This document shows positions 42,590-50,493 of a stretch of 64,000 nt of DNA, one piece after another. Position 1 is the stretch's first letter. The number at the start of each line of letters is the position of its first letter. The DNA lies in NCBI GenBank assembly GCA_964566055.1, contig CAZMHI010000019.1:1-64000 (forward strand), written 5' to 3'. The notes beneath the pieces were generated by a model that saw nothing but the letters and a program-made list of their open reading frames with translations, had not been told where the DNA came from and did no database searches. This DNA comes from TMED23 sp964566055. Lineage in GTDB: Bacteria; Pseudomonadota; Alphaproteobacteria; Rhodospirillales; UBA2165. The position numbers and the translations under genes were made by a program.

Positions 42590-42706
42590 ACCCTGGACTC
42601 GATCCAGGGTCCAGAGTTTTCCTGGATTCTGGCTTTCGCCAGAATGACGAGGTAGCGTTTAATTTCCACCTACTCTCAACCCGTCACCCTGGACTTGATC
42701 CAGGGT
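42590..42706. repeat. Cluster of three palindromic (REP-like) units
   Basis: Three hairpins: ACCCTGGA-CTCGA-TCCAGGGT (42590-42610), ATTCTGGC-TTTC-GCCAGAAT (42626-42645) and ACCCTGGA-CTTGA-TCCAGGGT (42686-42706). Units 1 and 3 are near-identical, each preceded by CGTCACCCTGG. This is the 'GTCACCCTGGACT-GATCCAGGGT' type of dispersed intergenic repeat known from alphaproteobacterial genomes. Unit 3 is followed by GACTAGTTTTTTTG and could also terminate transcription. The whole 326-base gap between the Gfo/Idh and TPR genes is otherwise non-coding. Confidence 0.7.
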
Positions 42707-42862
42707 GACTAGTTTTTTTGTTGATGTAGGTTCACTTTCTATGGCGGCGCCAGAGACGGTTTTTGACCAAGCAAAAGAAATTTCTGAAATAATCTTTGGC
42801 TGCAATAATTAGATGAAGTACACTTTTTAAGTTATAGATTTAAAATTGCAGATAATTGGTCA

Positions 42863-43537
42863 ATGGTTTCCGTGAAGAGAAAAAAGCTTCCCTTAGTCAC
42901 AACACTCATACTATTTATTTTCTTGATATCATCTGCTTTTGCCGCTGGTGAATTGGAATTTGATAAAGGCTTTGAGGAAGATAGAAAGGGAAATTCTAAA
43001 GAGGCCATCAAATATTTTACCAAAGCACTTCTTCTAAAGAGATTGAATAATGAAGCAACCACCGAAGTATTATTTGTCCGAGGGGTTTGGTATTTTAGTA
43101 ATGGAATGCATCAGAATGCCATAAACGATTTCAACGAAGCTTTAGAATCTTCGTTTCAGGAAACAGGCCGAACTCCTCAAGACCATCTTGAAACTATTCT
43201 CCTACGAGCAATGGCTTATCATGCCCTCAAAAAAAATGTTCGTGCTCTTGCTGATCTCAATCTTATATTTGACAAGCAACCGAATATTCCATTAGCGCGT
43301 TTTTTGCGGGCCCGAATAGCTCTCGATCTCGACAACCCGAAGATGGCATTAGAGATTATGAACGAACTTATTCCTGATGAAACTCATGGAGTGTCTTTCC
43401 TGGAATTCCGTGCAAAAGTCCATAAAAAATTGGGGGACAGCCAGCAATTTCACAGAGATAAGTTGGAAATTGAAAAATTATGTCAAGAAAATCAGAATAA
43501 TATTTATTGCAAAGAATTAAAACTGGCACCTAGATAG
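42863..43537 (+). CDS. Secreted TPR protein, AT-rich
   Basis: 224 residues with a signal peptide (LFIFLISSAFAAGE, cleavage near residue 27) and three or so TPR-like helical pairs, such as DRKGNSKEAIKYFTKALLL and GMHQNAINDFNEAL. It probably acts as a periplasmic protein-protein scaffold. Codon use is visibly AT-richer (many AAA, GAA, TTA) than in the flanking genes, and it sits next to the palindromic repeat cluster, so it may have been acquired. Function unknown. Confidence 0.75.
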   Translation: MVSVKRKKLPLVTTLILFIFLISSAFAAGELEFDKGFEEDRKGNSKEAIKYFTKALLLKRLNNEATTEVLFVRGVWYFSNGMHQNAINDFNEALESSFQETGRTPQDHLETILLRAMAYHALKKNVRALADLNLIFDKQPNIPLARFLRARIALDLDNPKMALEIMNELIPDETHGVSFLEFRAKVHKKLGDSQQFHRDKLEIEKLCQENQNNIYCKELKLAPR

Positions 43538-43579
43538 TGAATTTCTTCTTCTCTGAGTCCTTGGTGATGTTCGTGGTTT

Positions 43580-44755
43580 TTACTCCGCCATGGCCTGGCC
43601 GGCGATGACGAGTTTTTGGATCTCACTGGTGCCTTCATAAATACGCAAGGCACGGATTTCGCGGTAGAGTTCCTCAACTTTCACGCCCGAAACCACGCCC
43701 ATACCGCCCCAAATCTGCACCGCATCGTCAATCACTTCCTGGGCGCTGTCGGTAGCGTAGAGTTTAGCCATCGAGCTTTCGCGGGTCACCCGGATATCCT
43801 GCACGTCTTTGACCCAGGCCGAGCGGAAGACCAGCAGCGCCGCCGCATCGATTTTGAGCGCCATGTCGCCGATCTTGCTCTGAATAATTTGAAAGTCACC
43901 GATTTTCTGACCAAAGGCTTCGCGGGATTTGGCCCGGGCAATGGCTTCATCCATAGCCCGGCGGGCAAAGCCCAGGGCAGCCGCTCCTACCGTAGTTCTG
44001 AAAATATCGAGTGTTGCCATCGCAACTTTAAAGCCGTCGCCCGATTGGCCGAGCATGGCGCTGGTGGGGATGCGACAATTGTCCATCATCAGCGAGCCCA
44101 AGGGATGGGGCGCGATGACGTCAATGCGCTCGCTGACCGTGAGGCCGGGCGTATCGGTATCAACAATAAAAGCCGAAAGACCTTTGGCGCCGGGCGCATC
44201 ACCGGTGCGGGCAAACAGCACATATTGATCGGCGAGCCCGGCATTGGAAATCCAGGTTTTGGTACCGTTGATGACATATTCATTGCCGTCTAATTCAGCA
44301 GTGGCTTTCATTGCGGCAACATCCGAGCCGCCGCTGGGCTCAGACAAAGCAAAGGCAGCGATGCGTTTGCCGCTGCCGACATCGGGCAGATATTTTTGCT
44401 TTTGTTCTTCCGAGCCAAACAGTGTGATCGAGCCGGACCCCAGCCCTTGCATGGCAAAGGCAAAATCAGCGAGGCCGGTGTGGTAGCCCAGGATCGAGCG
44501 AGCCAGCGCAATCGAGCGCACGTCGAGATTTTCCAAAGCCCCGCCATAGGCGGCGGGGACGGTGTATTTCAGCCAGCCCGCCTTGCCCAGCTTATCAATG
44601 ATTTTACGAAAGGACGCATCCAAAGCCTCATGGCTGTGGTGGTCATCCTGGGCCAGGGGCGCGATCTCTTTTTCCGCCCAGGCTGAAAGTTCCTTGGCGA
44701 AGGTGCGGTGGCTGTCTTCAAAAAACGGCCAATCGAGAAAAGTTGTATCAGGCAT
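43580..44755 (-). CDS. Acyl-CoA dehydrogenase
   Basis: 391-residue FAD enzyme that makes an alpha,beta-double bond in an acyl-CoA. FALSEPSGGSDVAAMKATAEL and TKTWISNAGLADQYVLFART are the flavin-binding strands, and IYEGTSEIQKLVIAGQ near the C-terminus holds the catalytic base (Glu about 374). It is the last gene of a seven-gene leftward unit. ATG of MPDTTFLD has GGGGGAG upstream. Branched, cyclic or short-chain substrates are all possible; a role in the pathway of the imported acid is inferred from the operon. Reoxidised by EtfBA. Confidence 0.9.
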   Translation of the reverse strand: MPDTTFLDWPFFEDSHRTFAKELSAWAEKEIAPLAQDDHHSHEALDASFRKIIDKLGKAGWLKYTVPAAYGGALENLDVRSIALARSILGYHTGLADFAFAMQGLGSGSITLFGSEEQKQKYLPDVGSGKRIAAFALSEPSGGSDVAAMKATAELDGNEYVINGTKTWISNAGLADQYVLFARTGDAPGAKGLSAFIVDTDTPGLTVSERIDVIAPHPLGSLMMDNCRIPTSAMLGQSGDGFKVAMATLDIFRTTVGAAALGFARRAMDEAIARAKSREAFGQKIGDFQIIQSKIGDMALKIDAAALLVFRSAWVKDVQDIRVTRESSMAKLYATDSAQEVIDDAVQIWGGMGVVSGVKVEELYREIRALRIYEGTSEIQKLVIAGQAMAE

Positions 44756-44772
44756 GTTGTCTCCCCCTTGCC

Positions 44773-45594
44773 CTACATTACCGAACCACCGGCCACCACA
44801 ATGGCCTGGCCGGTAATCGAAGCCGAGGAGGGCAGGCACAGCCAGGCAACGCTTTCGGCAACTTCTTCGGGTGTCACCATGCGGCCCATCGGGCTCATAT
44901 TTTCTATTTCAGATTTCACTTCCGAGCCGTCGCGGCCTGAGGCATCAACAATATTATCAATCGCTTCGGCCACCAGATCGGTTTCGGTGTAGCCCGGGCA
45001 GACCGCATTGACCGTCACCCCTTTTTTGACGACTTCCAAGGCGAGAGATCTCGTCAGGCCAACGACCGCATGTTTTGACGCCGTATAGGCGGTGATATAG
45101 GCATAGCCCCTGAGACCAACCGTCGAGGCGATGTTGACGATACGGCCATAGCCGCGCTCACGCATGCCATCGAAAACTTGCTTGGTGCAGAGAAAGGTGC
45201 CGGTAAGGTTGAGGTCGAGGGTCGCCTGCCAGAAATCGAGATCCATTTTGTGGAAGGGTGCGCTTTTACCGATACCGGCATTGTTAACCAGAATATCGAC
45301 CGGACCGTTAGCGTCAACGCTTTGAGCGAACGAGTCCGCGATATCGTCCTCGCTCGTCATATCAGCACTGGCATAAAACACCTTGGCGTCAAATTCATGC
45401 TGCAGATGATCGCTTTGCAGTTTCAGCTTACCGACGTCACGGGCAAGCAACGTAATACTGGCGCCCAAGGCGGCAAGAGCGTTGGAGGTAGCGGCGCCGA
45501 TGCCGCGCGAGCCGCCGGTGATCAGCGCATGCTGACCCTGAAGCGGTTTCGACTCGAAGAGATTTCCGAGGCTTTTCGAATTGCTGTCATTCAT
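44773..45594 (-). CDS. Short-chain dehydrogenase/reductase
   Basis: 273-residue classical SDR: cofactor motif ALITGGSRGIGAATSNAL, LVNNAGIGKSAPFHKMD, and catalytic YITAYTASKHAVVGLTRSLALE (Ser in NIASTVG, Tyr and Lys). The pattern is close to 3-oxoacyl-ACP/3-hydroxyacyl-CoA reductases including the ring 2-hydroxyacyl-CoA dehydrogenase type. It lies 17 bases before the acyl-CoA dehydrogenase gene in the same unit and would oxidise or reduce a hydroxyacyl-CoA of that route (inference). Confidence 0.88.
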   Translation of the reverse strand: MNDSNSKSLGNLFESKPLQGQHALITGGSRGIGAATSNALAALGASITLLARDVGKLKLQSDHLQHEFDAKVFYASADMTSEDDIADSFAQSVDANGPVDILVNNAGIGKSAPFHKMDLDFWQATLDLNLTGTFLCTKQVFDGMRERGYGRIVNIASTVGLRGYAYITAYTASKHAVVGLTRSLALEVVKKGVTVNAVCPGYTETDLVAEAIDNIVDASGRDGSEVKSEIENMSPMGRMVTPEEVAESVAWLCLPSSASITGQAIVVAGGSVM

Positions 45595-45662
45595 TCAGCA
45601 ATCATCGAAAATTGCAGCCCTTAAGACAACCGATTTATATTCCAAGCTTAACTTATTCTTGG

Positions 45663-46673
45663 CTATTCGCCGGATTCCATTATCTCATCAATGGCGACGT
45701 AGCGCTTTTCGTTGGCGGATTTGACGCCTGCCCGGATCACGGCTAAGGAGCGCGCCGCCCACTCACCACCGACTTCCGGTTCGGTATCATTGCGGATGCA
45801 GTCGCCGAATTCTTCCATTTGCTCGGCAATAGTGTCGTTAGCCTCAAACTCCATCTTGACCGGTTCTTTCTCGCCGCGTTTGACGTGATACATGCCGCTA
45901 TGGAGCGAATAGAGCGCTGAGGCCTCCTTGCCATAAATATTCATGACGTAGTTTTCGCCGGCCGAGGCGTAACCCGCATTCAAAGTCGAAACAGCACCAT
46001 TCTCGTGTTTCATCACCAGCCCGGCAACATCCGGATTGTCGCCCGGCAGCACCAGCTGTGACAGCATACCGGAAACCTCGACAATCGGCCCCATCAGCAT
46101 TTCCAAGACATCAACATAATGCGGGCCAATTTGCAGCATGACGCCGCCCGGCATACCTTCGGCGGTGTAGCGCCAATGGCCGGGCTCGAAGGCGCCTAAA
46201 CGGTCGCGGCTGATATTAGCCTCGGCCTGGACAATTTTCCCGAAGCGCCCGGCTTGAATTTCTTCCTGAACCCAGCGGAAATGATTTTCCCGGCGGCGCT
46301 GAAATCCAATTGAGAGTTTAACCTTGGCGTCACGGCAAATTTTAGCGATCTGCATGCCTTCACCAACGGAATTAGCAATTGGCTTATCGAGAAAGACGTG
46401 CTTGCCAGCTTCGGCTGCCTGTTGGGTAGTCTCCAAATGAATATTATTGGGGGTGGTATTAATAATGGCGTCGATATTGTCGTCCGCCAGCAGTTCTTCG
46501 TAGCTCTCCGCATAGGCGCAATCGAACTTGTCGGCAAAGGCTTTGCGCTTGTCTTCAGACCGGGTGAAGCAGGATACAACTTCAATGCCGCTGGCGTTGA
46601 CGACGCCTTCGGCCAGCACATCTGACCACCAGCCGAGGCCGAGTGAGGCGACGCGGATTGTATCTGAACTCAT
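45663..46673 (-). CDS. Gfo/Idh/MocA-family oxidoreductase
   Basis: 336 residues. RVASLGLGWWSDVLAEGV (Rossmann), AIINTTPNNIHLETTQQAAEAGKHVFLDKPIAN (DKP catalytic lysine) and a C-terminal domain with MLQIGPHYVDVLEMLMGPI. ATG of MSSDTIRVAS has GGAGA at good spacing; a longer frame is unlikely. Two bases separate it from the tctA stop, so it is in the transporter operon; it may act on the imported acid or a sugar-acid. Confidence 0.88.
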   Translation of the reverse strand: MSSDTIRVASLGLGWWSDVLAEGVVNASGIEVVSCFTRSEDKRKAFADKFDCAYAESYEELLADDNIDAIINTTPNNIHLETTQQAAEAGKHVFLDKPIANSVGEGMQIAKICRDAKVKLSIGFQRRRENHFRWVQEEIQAGRFGKIVQAEANISRDRLGAFEPGHWRYTAEGMPGGVMLQIGPHYVDVLEMLMGPIVEVSGMLSQLVLPGDNPDVAGLVMKHENGAVSTLNAGYASAGENYVMNIYGKEASALYSLHSGMYHVKRGEKEPVKMEFEANDTIAEQMEEFGDCIRNDTEPEVGGEWAARSLAVIRAGVKSANEKRYVAIDEIMESGE

Positions 46674-46675
46674 AA

Positions 46676-48181
46676 CTAAATCTCCAATTGATCTTGTTTT
46701 TGTTTTGATTTGTGTTCGGCCCAAAAAGACCAGAAAATTGAGGCCGCCGCCAGACATAAAAAGAAGACGCTGAACGGCGAGGTAAAGAATATGCTGACGT
46801 CGTTTTTTGAGGCGATCAGGGACACCCTAAGGTGTTCTTCCAGCTGACGGCCGAGCACCATGGCCAGCAACAATGGCACAATCGGCATGTCGAGCCAGCG
46901 CATCGCCAGGCCGAGCAAGCCAAAGCCAAACATCACATAGACGTCAAAGAAATTATTGCGCAGCGCATAGCTGCCGATGACACACAATATGGCGATGGTC
47001 GGCATCAGGAAAGTACGCGGGATAACCAGAACTTTGACGAGATATCTAAGGCCAATCAGGGCAATGATGATATTGAATATATTGGCCCAAAAGAACGAGA
47101 ATATAAGACCGTAGGCAAACTCACCATTTTCAACAAAAAGCAAAGGTCCCGGGGCAAGCCCGTGGATCAGCAAGGCGCCGATCAGGATGGCCGTCACCGG
47201 ATCACCCGGAATACCCAAGGTCATCATCGGGATCAGGGCGCCGCCTGTCACCGCATTGTTGGCGGATTCGGGTGCTGCGATACCTTGCGGGGAGCCCGTG
47301 CCAAACTCTTCCGGTTTTTTGCTCAGTTTTTTGGTGTAGTCGTAACTGATAAAGGCGGCAATCGGCCCACCGGCGCCCGGCAGAATACCCAAAAACGAGC
47401 CAATGGGTGCGCCGATGGAAACCGGCAGACGTATGAGTTTGAGATCCGATAATTTCGGTAAAACGCTTTTAATTTTAGCGGCGTTTTTGGCCGCGGTTTC
47501 TGATTTCATCATATCGGCAAAATTGTCGACCAATTGCGGCACGGCAAAGAGCCCGATCAGTGCGGTTAGAAAATGAATGCCGGAGATCAGATTGACCTGA
47601 TCAAAGGTAAAGCGGGCGGTGCCCATCATTGGGTCTTGGCCGACCGTGACGATGGCCAAACCGATCACCGCCGACAACAATCCTTTGATCAAGGATTTAG
47701 CGGCAAAGCTGCAAATAATAGTAAGACCAAAAAAGACCAGGCTGAAAAGGTCGGGGGATTGGAATTTTAGTGCGATCTCGGCCAGCAAGGGTGCAATAAA
47801 ATAGAGACACAAAAAGCTAAACAGACCGCCTAAGAAACTTGCGGTGATAGCGATACCGAGAGCGCGGCCCGCCTCACCCCTTTTGGCCATGGGATTGCCG
47901 TCAATAGCCGTTGCCGAGGCTGAGGGTGTGCCCGGGATATTAAGCAAGATGGCTGAAAAACTGCCACCCGTCATACCGCTGACATAGAGCCCCAGTAATA
48001 ACGCAATGGAAATTTCGGGCTCTAATACAAAAGTCAGCGGCAACACAATGATAATGCCGGTCGAGATGGTCAGGCCGGGGATCATGCCGACGACCAGGCC
48101 GACAAAACAGCCGGCTGCGACGGCTAAAATGGTTTCAAGCTGGCTCGCCTGAGCAAAGCCATCAATGACATCCGGGTTCAT
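46676..48181 (-). CDS. tctA: Tripartite tricarboxylate transporter, large permease TctA
   Basis: 501-residue membrane protein with about 12 helices. LVVGMIPGLTISTGIIIVLPLTF and GSFSAILLNIPGTPSASATAIDGNPMAKRGEAGRAL are the family hallmark; GILPGAGGPIAAFISYDYTKK is its second conserved loop. With TctB it imports a carboxylate delivered by TctC. The ATG (MNPDVIDGF) overlaps the tctB stop by four bases. Substrate unknown; family members carry citrate, tartrate, aromatic acids and others. Confidence 0.93.
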   Translation of the reverse strand: MNPDVIDGFAQASQLETILAVAAGCFVGLVVGMIPGLTISTGIIIVLPLTFVLEPEISIALLLGLYVSGMTGGSFSAILLNIPGTPSASATAIDGNPMAKRGEAGRALGIAITASFLGGLFSFLCLYFIAPLLAEIALKFQSPDLFSLVFFGLTIICSFAAKSLIKGLLSAVIGLAIVTVGQDPMMGTARFTFDQVNLISGIHFLTALIGLFAVPQLVDNFADMMKSETAAKNAAKIKSVLPKLSDLKLIRLPVSIGAPIGSFLGILPGAGGPIAAFISYDYTKKLSKKPEEFGTGSPQGIAAPESANNAVTGGALIPMMTLGIPGDPVTAILIGALLIHGLAPGPLLFVENGEFAYGLIFSFFWANIFNIIIALIGLRYLVKVLVIPRTFLMPTIAILCVIGSYALRNNFFDVYVMFGFGLLGLAMRWLDMPIVPLLLAMVLGRQLEEHLRVSLIASKNDVSIFFTSPFSVFFLCLAAASIFWSFWAEHKSKQKQDQLEI

Positions 48182-48651
48182 CTCAGGACCCCTTGCAAAA
48201 TACCGGAGGGGAGAAGTATCTGAAACACTTCCCGGAAGAGAAAAAAGACGATCAATGAAATCAGGATTGAGCCGGCAGCAAGCCACAAGGGACGGCGCTC
48301 ACCATAAAGATACATCAGCCCGGCGAAGAACGGGATATTGGCGGCAACGAAGCCGAGTGTCGGCAGGGCAGCAAAATAGGCGACCGATAAGACCAGGCCA
48401 TAGATTAAGCGCTTTACCGGTACGTCGAACGTTTTAGGCGTGTCTGAATTGGTACTGGGCAGGAACGCCTGCGCCAGTAGTCCAAGCGAAAGCACGGCCA
48501 TGATAATCGTCACGACCCAGGGGAAAAAGGAAGGCTGGGTGGTGTTTTCAATGGCGCGGGTGGGCAAATTAGCCGTCAAATAGGCATATCCGGCGCATAA
48601 CAGCAGCAAAATAATTGCTGCGATCAAATTGCGTGTCCGCATGTTGCTCAT
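48178..48651 (-). CDS. tctB: Tripartite tricarboxylate transporter, small permease TctB
   Basis: 157 residues with four predicted transmembrane helices, including LIAAIILLLLCAGYAYLTANLP and YGLVLSVAYFAALPTLGFVAANIP, the normal layout of TctB. It stops four bases into tctA and is preceded by the structured hairpin that separates it from tctC. Confidence 0.85.
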   Translation of the reverse strand: MSNMRTRNLIAAIILLLLCAGYAYLTANLPTRAIENTTQPSFFPWVVTIIMAVLSLGLLAQAFLPSTNSDTPKTFDVPVKRLIYGLVLSVAYFAALPTLGFVAANIPFFAGLMYLYGERRPLWLAAGSILISLIVFFLFREVFQILLPSGILQGVLR

Positions 48652-48673
48652 CTGAAAACTCTTTAGTGAAAAT

Positions 48674-48723
48674 CAGATGTCCCGCCCCGATCTAATTTAA
48701 ATTAGTCGGAGACGGGACATCTG
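48674..48723 (-). promoter_or_regulatory. Long intercistronic hairpin between tctC and tctB
   Basis: CAGATGTCCCG pairs with CGGGACATCTG (11 bp); inside it CCGA pairs with TCGG and the 14-base perfect palindrome CTAATTTAAATTAG forms the top. It lies 21 bases after the tctC stop and 22 bases before the tctB start. On the transcript it is followed by ATTTTC, a weak T run. Likely an attenuating terminator or mRNA-stability element giving more binding protein than permease. Confidence 0.65.
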
Positions 48724-48744
48724 GAAACGTCTTTAACTTAAAGC

Positions 48745-49713
48745 CTATTTTTTGGCTTTGGATTGATACATGCCGGCTTTTTTCATAATGGCGACAATAT
48801 TGGCATTGGCTTTTGCCAATTTGGCACCAAATTCTTTTTGTCCCATCGGTTTCAAAGTCAATTTGAGCTTTTTCATCCGACCGGCAAATTTTTTCGAGTT
48901 GGCTGCCTTGATCATGGCTGCTTCGAGCTTGTCTTTAATCGCCTGTGGAGTACCTTTGGCAACCGAGAGGCCCCGAAAAAGATCAAATTCCATATCAATG
49001 CCGAGTTCTTTAGCAGTCGGCACATTCGGCGAGGCGGGATTACGCTTACCGCTGGAAACCGCCAGGAATTTCATTTTACCGGCTTTAACCAATTTAAGCG
49101 GCACGAAGAAAATATCGACAGCCGCATCAGTTTCACCGCTGAGGATCATTTTCCGGCGATCCGGGCCTTTGACCGGCAACATAATGGGCTTGCAACCGGA
49201 AAGCTGAGTTAAAGCGACACCCGCCATATGGGTCGCGCTGCCGAAACCGGCAAAGGCGACTTTAAGCGTGTTAGGCTTGGCTTTACATTCAGCCATAAAT
49301 TCCTTGAGCGTGTTCCAGCGTGCTGATTTTTTAACCACGAATGGAATCGGCTGCTGGGCAACTTGGCCAATATGATCCAAAGCTTGGTAGTTAAACGGCA
49401 CATTGCCGATATTGGTCGTGGTCAAAACCGACGTGGAGTTCCAGGCGATGGTGTAGCCATCCGGTTTTGAGTTTTTGACATAGGTGTAGGTGATAGCGCC
49501 ACCGCCACCAGGTTTGTTAACCGGCACCACCGGCTGGCCAAGTTCTTTGCTCATGGCTTTAGCGATCAACCGGCCCTCGATATCAGCACCGCCACCGGCA
49601 CCAAATGGAATGACAAATTCGATGGATTTTTCCGGCCATTCAGCTTTCGCCTGACCAGCGACCATAAGAGCGGCGGCTGCCGTTCCCAGGAATACGTATT
49701 TTAAACTTTTCAT
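48745..49713 (-). CDS. tctC: Tripartite tricarboxylate transporter, periplasmic binding protein TctC
   Basis: 322-residue Bug-family binding protein with a cleavable signal peptide (LGTAAAALMVAGQAKAE, cut near residue 24). VIPFGAGGGADIEGRLIAKAM and GGAITYTYVKNSKPDGYTIAW are hallmark Bug strands, as is the AFAGFGSATHMAGVAL loop. It captures a carboxylate in the periplasm and passes it to TctAB. Second gene of the leftward unit after the HbpS-like gene; its mRNA end is the long hairpin. Confidence 0.93.
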   Translation of the reverse strand: MKSLKYVFLGTAAAALMVAGQAKAEWPEKSIEFVIPFGAGGGADIEGRLIAKAMSKELGQPVVPVNKPGGGGAITYTYVKNSKPDGYTIAWNSTSVLTTTNIGNVPFNYQALDHIGQVAQQPIPFVVKKSARWNTLKEFMAECKAKPNTLKVAFAGFGSATHMAGVALTQLSGCKPIMLPVKGPDRRKMILSGETDAAVDIFFVPLKLVKAGKMKFLAVSSGKRNPASPNVPTAKELGIDMEFDLFRGLSVAKGTPQAIKDKLEAAMIKAANSKKFAGRMKKLKLTLKPMGQKEFGAKLAKANANIVAIMKKAGMYQSKAKK

Positions 49714-49773
49714 CTTAGTTTCTCCCTTAAGTGATTATTTTGATTTAAAACCCCATTGAAACAAATTTCGATT

Positions 49774-50217
49774 TTAACTTTGATAGCTTGCGCCGACCGC
49801 GTCAACTGCTGCTTGGGCAATATCCTGATCTTGTTGCCAGTCACCACCGCTGACACCAATGCCGCCAACACATTCTCCCTCGAAGAAAATCGGAAATCCG
49901 CCTTCCATTGCCGTCCAGCGCTCGGGTCCGGCAGCTAAGGACAAACCAATGGCATGCAAGGTATCCAAATCCTGGCCTTGCGCCCCGTGGGTGGTGGTTT
50001 GGCGGCGATTAGAAGACGCCGTGACGGCCTTGGTGGTGGATGAATGAACCGTGTGGAAGCGGCCTCCATCCATGCGCTCCAGCATCAGCATGTGACCGCC
50101 TGCATCAACGATAGCAACGGTGACAGCAATTCCAATTTCTTCAGCTTTGCCGATGGCTGCCGCCATCATTTGTTTGGCGCCCGCATTGGTCAGACGCTTG
50201 GCTGCGGCAAATGGCAT
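49774..50217 (-). CDS. HbpS/GlcG-family protein
   Basis: 147 residues. AEEIGIAVTVAIVDAGGHMLMLERMDGG and GGFPIFFEGECVGGIGVSGGDWQQDQDIAQAAVDAV match the GlcG/HbpS domain, which binds haem in HbpS but is of unknown role in GlcG. Members often sit beside carboxylate-utilisation genes, as here at the head of the TTT operon. It has no signal peptide. First gene of the unit; its promoter must lie in the 275-base divergent gap shared with the SPOR lipoprotein gene. Confidence 0.85.
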   Translation of the reverse strand: MPFAAAKRLTNAGAKQMMAAAIGKAEEIGIAVTVAIVDAGGHMLMLERMDGGRFHTVHSSTTKAVTASSNRRQTTTHGAQGQDLDTLHAIGLSLAAGPERWTAMEGGFPIFFEGECVGGIGVSGGDWQQDQDIAQAAVDAVGASYQS

Positions 50218-50418
50218 AATTCGTTTCCCCTTGGTGTATTAAATTTTTCCGGAGAATGCTTGATAAATTGTGGCTAATCAAGGGGATGGGTGCCGAATTC
50301 GGTAATTAATTCAAATATAATTAGGCAAATATTGAATTATTCACGAAAATATTAGGAAATAGAGAGGATATTTCCCCGAAAACCCCAAAATATAGTGGTT
50401 CAGACTGTCATTAGCGTA

Positions 50419-50447
50419 TTGTCCCAAAACGCTATACCATATATAGT
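50419..50447 (+). promoter_or_regulatory. Sigma-70-like promoter for the SPOR lipoprotein gene
   Basis: TTGTCC and TATAGT are 17 bases apart, about 47 bases before the ATG. The rest of this 276-base divergent region is AT-rich; I see no other element. Confidence 0.5.
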
Positions 50448-50493
50448 ATCGAATAACCATGAAACGACGATAGCCTCAACGGGGGTAGGCGAT

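Noticed and set aside
43616..44293. Long plus-strand frame antisense to the acyl-CoA dehydrogenase gene
   Set aside because: The minus-strand dehydrogenase has full motif support; the opposite frame has no recognisable protein.
46832..47452. Long plus-strand frame antisense to tctA
   Set aside because: It mirrors hydrophobic codons of the permease and encodes a His/Gln/Asp-rich sequence with no family.
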